A stretch of DNA of 12,608 nucleotides from contig QGUR01000114.1 in the NCBI GenBank assembly GCA_003242205.1, forward strand, positions 1 through 12,608, given 5' to 3'. The DNA comes from Chloroflexota bacterium. Its GTDB lineage: Bacteria; Chloroflexota; Anaerolineae; Aggregatilineales; Phototrophicaceae. Below are positions 1 through 6,023 of the stretch, in pieces. The position numbers and the translations under genes are program-made. Below the pieces are notes generated by a model. It was not told the origin of the DNA. It did no database searches and saw only the letters and a program-made list of their open reading frames with translations. Positions within the stretch are counted from its first letter, which is position 1. Each line of letters starts with the position of its first letter.

Positions 1-541
1 AGAAGGACGGAATAGGATATAGGAGTCTGTCGCGTGGGTTCGGAGAGTTGTATAGGAGCACGCACAGGCTGCACCACAGGCCATCGGTTTGCAGCGAGTC
101 GCGCAGTTGGACATGGCCGTATTTATTCCCCATACGTACGTTGTCGTTCAGGTACGGCGCGCGGCTCATGCTTTCAACGCCGCCTGCCAGATAAACATCG
201 CCGTCTCCGGCGCGAATGGCCGATGACGCGATCATGACTGCTTTCAGGCCGCTGCCGCAGACCTTATTGACGGTCATGCCGCCGACACTGTCTGGCAGGC
301 CAGCGCGCAGGCTGATCTGGCGGGGTAGCGCCTGACCGACGCCCGCACTGACGACGTTGCCGACGATGACCTCATTGACGTGCGCGGGTTCAACGCCGCT
401 GCGTTCGATTGCGGCGCGGAACGCGACCTGTCCGAGCTCCGCAGCGGTAAGCGGTGAGAGCGCTCCGAGGAACTTGCCAATCGGTGTACGCGCGCCACTC
501 AGAATCACCGCATCACGAGGACTCTTGCCGTTGTTTGCCAT
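1..541 (-). CDS. Thiolase (acetyl-CoA acetyltransferase family), N-terminal part, runs off the window
   Basis: Thiolases condense two acyl-CoA molecules or cleave 3-ketoacyl-CoA in the cytoplasm (acetoacetyl-CoA formation, beta-oxidation). Translation from ATG at 541-539 gives about 156 residues of clear thiolase N-terminal domain: the opening RTPIGKFLGAL stretch, the active-site loop NKVCGSGLKAV with nucleophile Cys95, and AGGVESMSRAPY at 119-130. The conserved DS...DGLW stretch at 148-156 follows. The C-terminal half with the catalytic His and second Cys lies outside the window. From residue 157 (base 73 leftward) the frame stays open, but the roughly 24 remaining residues do not look like thiolase in this or the other two frames. 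This may be a contig-edge artefact or a real break. The gene diverges from the oxidoreductase gene at 704. Short-chain biosynthetic and degradative thiolases cannot be told apart here. Confidence 0.88.
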   Translation of the reverse strand, partial: MANNGKSPRDAVILSGARTPIGKFLGALSPLTAAELGQVAFRAAIERSGVEPAHVNEVIVGNVVSAGVGQALPRQISLRAGLPDSVGGMTVNKVCGSGLKAVMIASSAIRAGDGDVYLAGGVESMSRAPYLNDNVRMGNKYGHVQLRDSLQTDGLWCSLCVLLYNSPNPRDRLLYPIPSF

Positions 542-609
542 GCTGGATTTACTCTCTGTGTGTCGTCGCGTGCGCGACACGAAATTGAAGCGCCGTTCGG
601 CTGGGGCGG

Positions 610-638
610 ATTATAAGAAAGGCGGCGAGTGGAAACAA
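610..638 (-). promoter_or_regulatory. Candidate promoter of the thiolase gene
   Basis: On the minus strand a perfect TATAAT lies at 615-610. A partial -35 (TTGTTT) lies at 638-633 with a 17-bp spacer. Transcription would start near 603, giving a leader of about 60 bases before the ATG at 541. Seen in sequence; activity is inferred. Confidence 0.55.
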
Positions 639-657
639 GTGCATGACAAAGCGCAAG

Positions 658-666
658 TGCTATAGT
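658..666 (+). promoter_or_regulatory. Candidate extended -10 promoter of the QorB-like gene
   Basis: TGcTATAGT at 658-666 fits an extended -10 element (TGnTATAAT with one mismatch). No good -35 is visible at 16-18 bp. Transcription would start near 673, about 30 bases before the ATG at 704, leaving room for the GGAGGAG at 689-695. Confidence 0.5.
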
Positions 667-703
667 AAATGCCAGACTCATCGACTGTGGAGGAGTGTGT
701 TGT

Positions 704-1615
704 ATGTCGGTTGATCGTACTCAGACGCTGCTGGTTACCGGGGCATCGGGCCATCTGGGGCGTCGGGTTGTCGAACTGTTACTGGAAGCTGGTGCAGGGC
801 CGGTGATTGCCACGACGCGCACGCCGGAAAAACTCAACGATCTGGCGGCGCGTGGCGTGACCGTTCGTAAAGCCGATTTCAATGATGCTGCCTCGCTCGC
901 GCAGGCTTTTTCAGGTGCCGATCGTCTTTTGCTCATCAGCACCGATGAAACGAGCACGCCCGGCCTGCGATTACAACAGCACCGCAACGCGATCAAGGCG
1001 GCTGAAGAGGCTGGCGTTCGGCATGTGGTCTACACGTCGATTGTCAATCCCATTCCTGAATCGCCGGTCTTTGTGGTGCCGGATCACCGCGGCACAGAGG
1101 AAGCCTTGCAGGAGAGCGGGCTTGGCTGGACGGTGCTGCGTAACAATATTTACGCCGATATCCTCCTGCCATCGCTTGTACAGGCCGTGCAAATGGGCAA
1201 GCTGTTCAGCGCGGCGGGGGACGGCAAAATCGGCTATGTGACGCGCGAAGACTGCGCCCATGCGGCAGCGGCGGCCCTCCGCGCTTCGTTTGAGGGGCGG
1301 CGCGTGCTCGATATCACCGGGCCAAAGGCGGTTTCGCAGGCAGAACTGGCCGAGATCGTGACGCGGCTGAGCGGTAAAACAGTCACCTACGTGCCAATTC
1401 CGGTTTCAACGCTGGTCGACAATCTGGTCGCTGCGGGGCTTCCCAAGCCAGCAGCGGAAGGCATTGCCTCGTTCGATGCCGGCGCTGCACAGGGATTACT
1501 GGATGTTGCGCCGGGCGCGCTTGAAGAACTGACCGGGCGCAAGCCGACCAGCGTGGAAGCGTTCCTTGAGATGCACCGTGATGCCATCGCTGCGGCTGCC
1601 GCAAGCGTAGGGTGA
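704..1615 (+). CDS. NmrA-family atypical SDR, QorB-like NAD(P)H:quinone oxidoreductase
   Basis: This 303-residue soluble protein has a Rossmann nucleotide-binding start, TGASGHLG at 12-19, typical of atypical short-chain dehydrogenases that bind NAD(P)H. The overall pattern follows E. coli QorB (YtfG), which reduces quinones. Shared features are LLLIST at 75-80, QHRN at 92-95, YTS at 110-112, LRNN near 145-148 and AAGDGKIGY at 170-178. Length also fits that family (about 285-300). I chose ATG at 704 over an in-frame GTG at 695 because GGAGGAG at 689-695 sits 8 bases upstream of 704 and would overlap the GTG. The gene is monocistronic, divergent from the thiolase gene and followed by a long non-coding stretch. 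A redox-sensing NmrA-type role without catalysis is the main alternative. Confidence 0.88.
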   Translation: MSVDRTQTLLVTGASGHLGRRVVELLLEAGAGPVIATTRTPEKLNDLAARGVTVRKADFNDAASLAQAFSGADRLLLISTDETSTPGLRLQQHRNAIKAAEEAGVRHVVYTSIVNPIPESPVFVVPDHRGTEEALQESGLGWTVLRNNIYADILLPSLVQAVQMGKLFSAAGDGKIGYVTREDCAHAAAAALRASFEGRRVLDITGPKAVSQAELAEIVTRLSGKTVTYVPIPVSTLVDNLVAAGLPKPAAEGIASFDAGAAQGLLDVAPGALEELTGRKPTSVEAFLEMHRDAIAAAAASVG

Positions 1616-1734
1616 CCGCGCTCTACGCTCTCAACCTCGCCCTTGCGGCCTCGTTGCGCTCTCCAAAACCTGAGACGCGCTCCACGTGCTCCATCTCGAT
1701 TTGGCGAGGCAAGCAGAGGCCGCGCTGAACTGAG

Positions 1735-1795
1735 GCTGCCCTTTTCCCCGCTTGCGCTCCGTGTCAGGAGGGCTTTGTGACGGGAGAAGGGCAGC
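1735..1795. repeat. Long inverted repeat in the 345-base gene-free stretch 1616-1960
   Basis: Arms at 1735-1748 and 1782-1795 pair over 14 consecutive positions, with a single G-U when read as plus-strand RNA, around a 33-base loop. No T-tract follows on either strand, so it is not a classical terminator. A smaller overlapping palindrome (AGCAGGA / TCCTGCT) begins at the right arm. A second inverted pair, GCGGCCTC at 1645-1652 and GAGGCCGC at 1716-1723, lies just to the left. The arms are pyrimidine-rich and purine-rich in the manner of dispersed intergenic palindromes, but copy number cannot be judged from one window. The rest of 1616-1960 shows no gene I can support. Confidence 0.6.
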
Positions 1796-1916
1796 AGGAT
1801 TCCTGCTCCTGATGACGATGGTTAGCATGAGCGGTTATGTCTGCTTCATAAATGCCATGACGTTGCTCCAACGTGCCGCTCCTCATCGTCTTGCCATCTC
1901 TCAATGCGTTGCTGCG

Positions 1917-1925
1917 TGATAAAAT
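1917..1925 (+). promoter_or_regulatory. Candidate extended -10 promoter of the birA unit
   Basis: TGaTAAAAT at 1917-1925 resembles an extended -10. The only -35-like hexamer (TTGCCA at 1891-1896) is 23 bp away, which is too far. Transcription would begin near 1932, about 29 bases before the ATG at 1961. Confidence 0.42.
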
Positions 1926-1960
1926 GGGACAGACGCGACTCCGTTAGGAAGTTACCCTGT

Positions 1961-2719
1961 ATGGCGTACGACGCCCAAGTCTTGCAGGCTGCACTCGGCG
2001 CGCGACCCTTTCGCTACTTCGATGTCATCGACAGCACCAACGACATTGCGCTCGACTGGCTGCGAAAAGGCGCACCGGGCGGGGCAGTGGTGCTGGCGGA
2101 TGAGCAAAAGCGGGGGCGCGGGCGCTTGGGACGCACATGGCATGCGCCCGCCGGGTCGGCGCTGATTGTATCGATCGTGCTCGATGTCCTGCCAGACACA
2201 GTCGGGCGGGTGACGCAGCTTGGCGCGGTTGCGGTATGCGAAACGCTTGAAGCTGCCGGCGTTCCCGGCGTTGGCATTAAGTGGCCGAACGATGTGCAAG
2301 TTGGCGGAAAAAAGGTCTGCGGAATTTTGCCTGAGGCCGCCTGGAGTGGCGATCACCTGCTTGGCGTGGTGCTCGGTATCGGTTTGAACGTGCGCATTGA
2401 CTTTCGCCGAACCGGGCTTGAGGACAGCGCCACGAGTATTGAACCCGCGCTGGGCCGGCCTGTCGACCGGGTGGAACTGCTGAAGGCCCTGCTGGAACGG
2501 GTCGATGCCTGGATACCCCGAATTGCGTCGGCTGACTTGCATGATTCGTGGCGTGCTCGCCTCACGATGTTGGGCCAGCAGGTTATTGTGCGGGATGTGG
2601 ACGGCGATATTCACGGTCTGGCTGTCGATGTCGACGCTCAGGGAGCGCTCATGGTGGCAACTGGGCCAGATAGCGACATTCGGCGCGTTGTTGCCGGTGA
2701 CATTGCTTTAGGAGAATAA
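1961..2719 (+). CDS. birA: Biotin--[acetyl-CoA-carboxylase] ligase, monofunctional (no HTH)
   Basis: BirA activates biotin with ATP to biotinyl-5'-AMP and attaches it to the carrier lysine of carboxylases in the cytoplasm. All core motifs are present in this 252-residue protein. They are DSTND at 24-28, the biotinyl-AMP-binding loop GRGRLGR at 52-58 followed by TW, KWPND at 107-111, KVCGIL at 118-123 (Lys118 matches the catalytic Lys183 of E. coli BirA) and GIGLNV further on. A small beta-rich C-terminal domain follows. The N-terminal winged-helix repressor domain of E. coli BirA is absent, so it should not autoregulate biotin genes. I place the start at ATG 1961, 10 bases after TAGGAAG-type purines at 1945-1951. 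An in-frame ATG at 1904 would add 19 unlike residues. The next gene begins 12 bases downstream, suggesting co-transcription. Confidence 0.95.
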   Translation: MAYDAQVLQAALGARPFRYFDVIDSTNDIALDWLRKGAPGGAVVLADEQKRGRGRLGRTWHAPAGSALIVSIVLDVLPDTVGRVTQLGAVAVCETLEAAGVPGVGIKWPNDVQVGGKKVCGILPEAAWSGDHLLGVVLGIGLNVRIDFRRTGLEDSATSIEPALGRPVDRVELLKALLERVDAWIPRIASADLHDSWRARLTMLGQQVIVRDVDGDIHGLAVDVDAQGALMVATGPDSDIRRVVAGDIALGE

Positions 2720-2731
2720 GGTTCGGCCAAC

Positions 2732-4105
2732 ATGGGCCTGAAGCTGGACTGGGAAATCGAAGCCGAGCAGGCACAGGTTCGCAATGTGGGCGAAGACGTC
2801 GAGAGCATTCGACAGCGCCGGCGTGCCCGCATTCGCGTCCTGCTGGTGATCCTTTTCGTGCTGCTGTTATTCGCGGCGGGCGCGCTTGCGATTGTCCTGC
2901 GCCTGCGCTACGTCGAGAGCCTGATCGAAGATAATCTCCGTAACACGGTCGAGGCGGAAGTCGCCGCGCTGCGTATCGGCGATCGCTCGGCATACCTCGG
3001 TATCCAGCGCAGCGCCACCGAAGACTGGCTGCACGCGCAGGAACGCAATTTCGACGCTTACCAGTCGCTGAAAACACTTCAGAACACGCAACTGACCGGC
3101 CATATTCATAATGTGACCATCGACGGCAACCGCGCTCGTGTGGTTGTCGAGGAAATCATCGACGGGGTGCCCTATGCCCGTGTGTGGTTCTACTGGAATT
3201 ATGAAGATGGCTGGCGACACGTGCCGCCCGATACGACCTTCTGGGGCGAAGTGCGAAGCCTTTCTGGCACTGGCCTGACGATCCGTTATCGAGCGCTGGA
3301 CGAACCTCTGGCAGCCGCGATGCTGCCGAAGGTCGAGGCGTGGCTGGAGGACGGCTGCGAAATTCTCGGTTGCGCCACGCTGCCGTCGCTGACGTTTGAA
3401 ATCGTGCCTACCGATGTCTCCGAGCCGCTCTGGTCGCCGGCTAATCCATGGTCGATGCAGATACCGTCGCCGTCCATAGATCGTGTGCGTCTCGATCAGC
3501 CGTTCAGTCCGTCTTTGCAGGTTCCGGTTGCGAACCTGCTGGCGTCCCGGCTGGTCGATCAGGCTGTGGATAACCGCCAGCTTGATCCGTATAGTGACGC
3601 AGCCTACCTGCGCCGGGCTGCCGGCGACTGGCTGGCCGGGCGCTTCACGGAGGCGCAGGAACAAAGCGTGCTTGTGGATAGTCTGGCCCAGATTTACGGC
3701 CTGGACAGCGTCCGTCGTTTGCTGCACCTGCTCCAGCCCGAATCGGACATACAGGTTCTAACCGAAGTGACCGGCATGCCCTCGCTGGATCAGACAGGGC
3801 TGCGCTGGGATGACTTTCTGGAGTGGCGGCTTAATCTCGAAAGCGAGTTGATTCTCAACCGCGACGAAGCGAATTTCCTGCGCCTGTATGATACGGGGGA
3901 TGAAACCGCGCGCACTTTGGCCTATAACCGCTTTGCACAGGGCGTAGCGCCGGGGCCGAACGAAGTTGTCGCGGTCACTGCCGGCACAGACGCTGCTGGC
4001 ACACCGCTTCTGCACGTCCGGGTTCAGACAAGCAATGAGATTTCATTAAGCGAAAGTGAAGTTGTATTCAGGTTGGTTGAGGGAAGCTGGAAGCGTCTTA
4101 ATTGA
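2732..4105 (+). CDS. Membrane-anchored protein of unknown function with two similar extracytoplasmic modules
   Basis: I do not recognise a named family. The 457 residues begin with an acidic cytoplasmic segment and a basic stretch (28-35). One transmembrane helix at about 36-57 follows, so the remaining 400 residues should lie outside the membrane. Residues about 70-163 and 366-457 look like two copies of an NTF2/SnoaL-like module. Each has a helix with E...L..rD...FL or AYL, later beta strands, and a closing tryptophan-basic end (GWRHV, SWKRL). Between them sits a mixed region with Cys209 and Cys214 and the helix VPVANLLASRLV at 264-275. That helix sits where gluzincin 'peptidase MA-like' proteins carry HExxH, but no zinc ligands are present. 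The ATG is preceded by AGGAG (2710-2714) overlapping the birA stop and by AAGG (2718-2721). Gene order suggests an operon with birA, but no functional link is evident. Confidence 0.8.
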   Translation: MGLKLDWEIEAEQAQVRNVGEDVESIRQRRRARIRVLLVILFVLLLFAAGALAIVLRLRYVESLIEDNLRNTVEAEVAALRIGDRSAYLGIQRSATEDWLHAQERNFDAYQSLKTLQNTQLTGHIHNVTIDGNRARVVVEEIIDGVPYARVWFYWNYEDGWRHVPPDTTFWGEVRSLSGTGLTIRYRALDEPLAAAMLPKVEAWLEDGCEILGCATLPSLTFEIVPTDVSEPLWSPANPWSMQIPSPSIDRVRLDQPFSPSLQVPVANLLASRLVDQAVDNRQLDPYSDAAYLRRAAGDWLAGRFTEAQEQSVLVDSLAQIYGLDSVRRLLHLLQPESDIQVLTEVTGMPSLDQTGLRWDDFLEWRLNLESELILNRDEANFLRLYDTGDETARTLAYNRFAQGVAPGPNEVVAVTAGTDAAGTPLLHVRVQTSNEISLSESEVVFRLVEGSWKRLN

Positions 4106-4130
4106 CACAACGTAAAGACAGCGATACCTT
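4102..4130 (+). promoter_or_regulatory. Candidate promoter for the small membrane-protein gene
   Basis: A perfect -35 TTGACA at 4102-4107 contains the TGA stop of the preceding gene. It is followed after 17 bp by a weak -10, TACCTT, at 4125-4130. Transcription would start near 4137, ahead of the GGAGG at 4151-4155. The downstream gene could also be read through from the birA unit. Confidence 0.4.
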
Positions 4131-4163
4131 AATGATTGAGCGGTCAGTTTGGAGGATGCGGTA

Positions 4164-4376
4164 ATGCTGGACGAACTGCGACAAAGCGCGTTTGTCGAGG
4201 ACGATTTTGATTTTGAGGACGATGTAGAGCTAGACGTACCGGTTCGCGAGGGCCGCGAACGCTATTTCCTCGGCTTGCGGCCTGTCGAGCGCATGATGCT
4301 GTCGATCTTCCTGTTTCTCAATGTCTGCGTGCTCACACTCGCGCTGCTGATCGCGACCGGGCGGCTGGTTCTGTAG
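4164..4376 (+). CDS. Small acidic single-pass membrane protein, function unknown
   Basis: This 70-residue protein has a strongly acidic N-terminal half (residues 5-30 hold a run of Asp/Glu with almost no positive charge). A short basic link REGRER follows at about 33-38, and then one hydrophobic helix at about 48-67 ending just before the C-terminus. It therefore looks like a tail-anchored or single-pass protein with its acidic part in the cytoplasm. I choose ATG 4164 because GGAGG at 4151-4155 is 8 bases upstream. A TTG at 4149 would overlap that ribosome-binding site. It follows the unknown membrane-protein gene on the same strand with a 58-base gap. No family is recognised, and the ribosome-binding site, charge pattern and helix are the reasons to think it is real. 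Confidence 0.68.
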   Translation: MLDELRQSAFVEDDFDFEDDVELDVPVREGRERYFLGLRPVERMMLSIFLFLNVCVLTLALLIATGRLVL

Positions 4377-4393
4377 ACTGCTCGTAGTCCGGA

Positions 4394-4413
4394 AAGCGAC
4401 TCGCAGGTCGCTT
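4394..4413. terminator. Hairpin between convergent genes, possible weak terminator
   Basis: AAGCGAC at 4394-4400 and GTCGCTT at 4407-4413 pair perfectly (7 bp, 6-base loop) between the convergent small membrane-protein gene and the TPR gene. On the minus strand the stem ends in a short TTT; on the plus strand there is no T-tract. A second small hairpin (CCGCT/AGCGG, 4429-4442) lies beside it. Confidence 0.4.
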
Positions 4414-4484
4414 GATGAGTCATCCCATCCGCTCTTAAGCGGTTCGCCGTGCACGCAACTGGTTATATCTGGTGTGGAAGGCGA

Positions 4485-5621
4485 TTACCCCTCGCGCTCT
4501 TGAAGTTCTGCCTCGATTGCCTCTATGTGGCTTCTGGCCTCCGCCGCGTGTTCCCCGAAAGGCGCAAGCTCGATATAGGCTTTGAAATCTGCCAGCGCGT
4601 TTTCCAGCGGCCCCTGACTGTAATATAGCAGGCCGCGCCCAAAATAGGCTGGCGCGTAGGTCGGGTCGATCTCCAGCGCCCGGTTATAGTCTGCCAGTAC
4701 CTGATCCCATTCCGATTGCAGTGTCATACGCTGAGCGCGTTCGACATAAAGCGCGCTGTCGTTCGGGCGCAGCGCGATTGCGGCGTCCATATCGGCCAGC
4801 GCCAGATCGAACTGTGACATGAGCGCGCGAACCTGCGACCGGGCGACCAACGCTTTGATATGCCGGTCAATGCTATAGTCCGGCTGGTCAGGCGCGGACG
4901 CCGCCACCAGTGCATCCATCAGTTTCGTCGCGGCTTCGGGCTGCCCAAGTTGCACGTTGATCCATGCCAGATTGATGGCAGCGTGAGGCGCGCGGCTGAG
5001 ACTGGGCGCGGCGGCGATGACGCGCTCGAAATGCCTGCTTGCGCCCGGTTTGTCGTCAGCGCGCAGGCGGCAGGCTCCCATGTAGAACTCGGCGGCCAGC
5101 GCGGCATCCATCGTTGCAAAGACCTGAGCGCTCTGGTTCAGGCGGGCTTCTGCAGCCGGACAGTCGCCCAACAGCGCCATGCCGACGCCAACCAGATGGT
5201 TGAGCGCCTGCTGGCTTGCAGCCTCATCGGTGGCATCAAAGGCCGGCAGCGCGTGTACCGGCCCGTCGAAGCTGAGTTTGACGATTGGAGAGGCAGGCAG
5301 GCTACCACCGCTGATGACATCCAGATTGAGCGCCAGCCGCGAAGTATCGGTTTCCTGCACAACCAGCAACTGGATAACCGGGTGCGCCTGCGCTGCCGCT
5401 GTCTGGGCTAGCGCATCCGGCAGTTCATCGACCACAAAAATGCTGACATCGAGCGCCTGAAATTCTGCCGCCAGTCGTGTCAGAAAATTCTGTGCGGCGG
5501 CATTGGTAGGGGCCGCCGGGGCCACGAAATAGATGACCTGGTCAATATCCTGAGCAGTGGCCGAAAAAAGCGCGCCGATAAGCAGAAGTGGCAGCAACAG
5601 CCAGCGCAAAACGTGTCTCAT
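4485..5621 (-). CDS. Secreted TPR-repeat protein with an unrecognised N-terminal domain
   Basis: The 378-residue product starts with a basic-then-hydrophobic signal peptide (residues 1-23, likely cleaved after ATA or ATAQ), so it should be exported. Residues 25-160 look like an alpha/beta domain with alternating hydrophobic strands (QVIYFV, VSIFVV, VIQLLVV, PIVKLSF) that I cannot name. From about 178 to 360 come four or five tetratricopeptide repeats, clearest at 254-287, 288-321 and 322-355. These carry the usual W/Y-G/A-A-P pattern, for example ALADMDAAIALRPND and YFGRGLLYYSQG. TPRs scaffold protein contacts. The frame stays open upstream to 6260, deep inside gyrA; I reject that extension because the signal peptide fixes the start at ATG 5621. 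Ribosome-binding signal is weak. The gene diverges from gyrA. Confidence 0.85.
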   Translation of the reverse strand: MRHVLRWLLLPLLLIGALFSATAQDIDQVIYFVAPAAPTNAAAQNFLTRLAAEFQALDVSIFVVDELPDALAQTAAAQAHPVIQLLVVQETDTSRLALNLDVISGGSLPASPIVKLSFDGPVHALPAFDATDEAASQQALNHLVGVGMALLGDCPAAEARLNQSAQVFATMDAALAAEFYMGACRLRADDKPGASRHFERVIAAAPSLSRAPHAAINLAWINVQLGQPEAATKLMDALVAASAPDQPDYSIDRHIKALVARSQVRALMSQFDLALADMDAAIALRPNDSALYVERAQRMTLQSEWDQVLADYNRALEIDPTYAPAYFGRGLLYYSQGPLENALADFKAYIELAPFGEHAAEARSHIEAIEAELQEREG

Positions 5622-5652
5622 GAGGGTTCGACTCGCTTTCTCTGCGCGGGCG

Positions 5653-5661
5653 ATTGTAGCA
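5653..5661 (-). promoter_or_regulatory. Candidate extended -10 promoter of the TPR gene
   Basis: Read on the minus strand, TGcTACAAT at 5661-5653 fits an extended -10 with one mismatch. No convincing -35 is visible. Transcription would start near 5646, about 25 bases before the ATG at 5621. Confidence 0.5.
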
Positions 5662-5684
5662 CACTTCGCGGCGGGGTTTCTGCC

Positions 5685-5713
5685 TCGATTTAAGCGGTGG
5701 AATGCGGTATAAT
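5685..5713 (+). promoter_or_regulatory. Candidate gyrA promoter, about 310 bases upstream of the start codon
   Basis: A perfect -10, TATAAT, at 5708-5713 is preceded after 17 bp by a weak -35, TCGATT, at 5685-5690. Transcription would start near 5720 and leave a leader of about 300 bases before gyrA. I see no better promoter closer to the gene. The interval 5622-6023 holds this promoter, the TPR promoter and the leader, and no supportable gene. Confidence 0.55.
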
Positions 5714-6023
5714 AGCCGGATAAATTGCACACACTTTCTGATGTTCTATTTGCGCGTGTGTTAGGAAACCATGATCGGCAGTTTCCAGCCACAATGGCCC
5801 GCCGTTTCCCGGTCTTCCACAGACAGCGCCAGATTTCACCGATGCGCCGCAACAATTTACTGCCCCGGTTTCTCCAGCCAGCAGTATCATGTGGTCGCTG
5901 GATAGAACATCTTTTCGGTTGAGGCGCGTGTCGCCTGCCATTGTGTGACGGTACGGACGAGTAAGGAGTGCGCTGGCACTGCCCCGCAATGCCGGGCGAC
6001 AGGTTGCTGCGCGGAGGATATTC

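Noticed and set aside
34..665. Short plus-strand frames (34-237, 357-665) opposite the thiolase and in the divergent promoter region
   Set aside because: They lie antisense to a clearly recognised thiolase or over promoter elements, without ribosome-binding sites.
1631..1828. 65-codon minus-strand frame over the intergenic inverted repeat
   Set aside because: No ribosome-binding site and no recognisable protein features; the inverted repeat explains the sequence better.
1952..2614. 220-codon open frame antisense to birA
   Set aside because: birA carries all catalytic motifs; the antisense translation is rich in His, Arg and Gln with no domain pattern, as expected for a shadow frame in GC-rich DNA.
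2867..3727. 286-codon open frame antisense to the unknown membrane-protein gene
   Set aside because: No ribosome-binding site or recognisable motif; composition is typical of a shadow. The sense frame has a good start context and a transmembrane helix.
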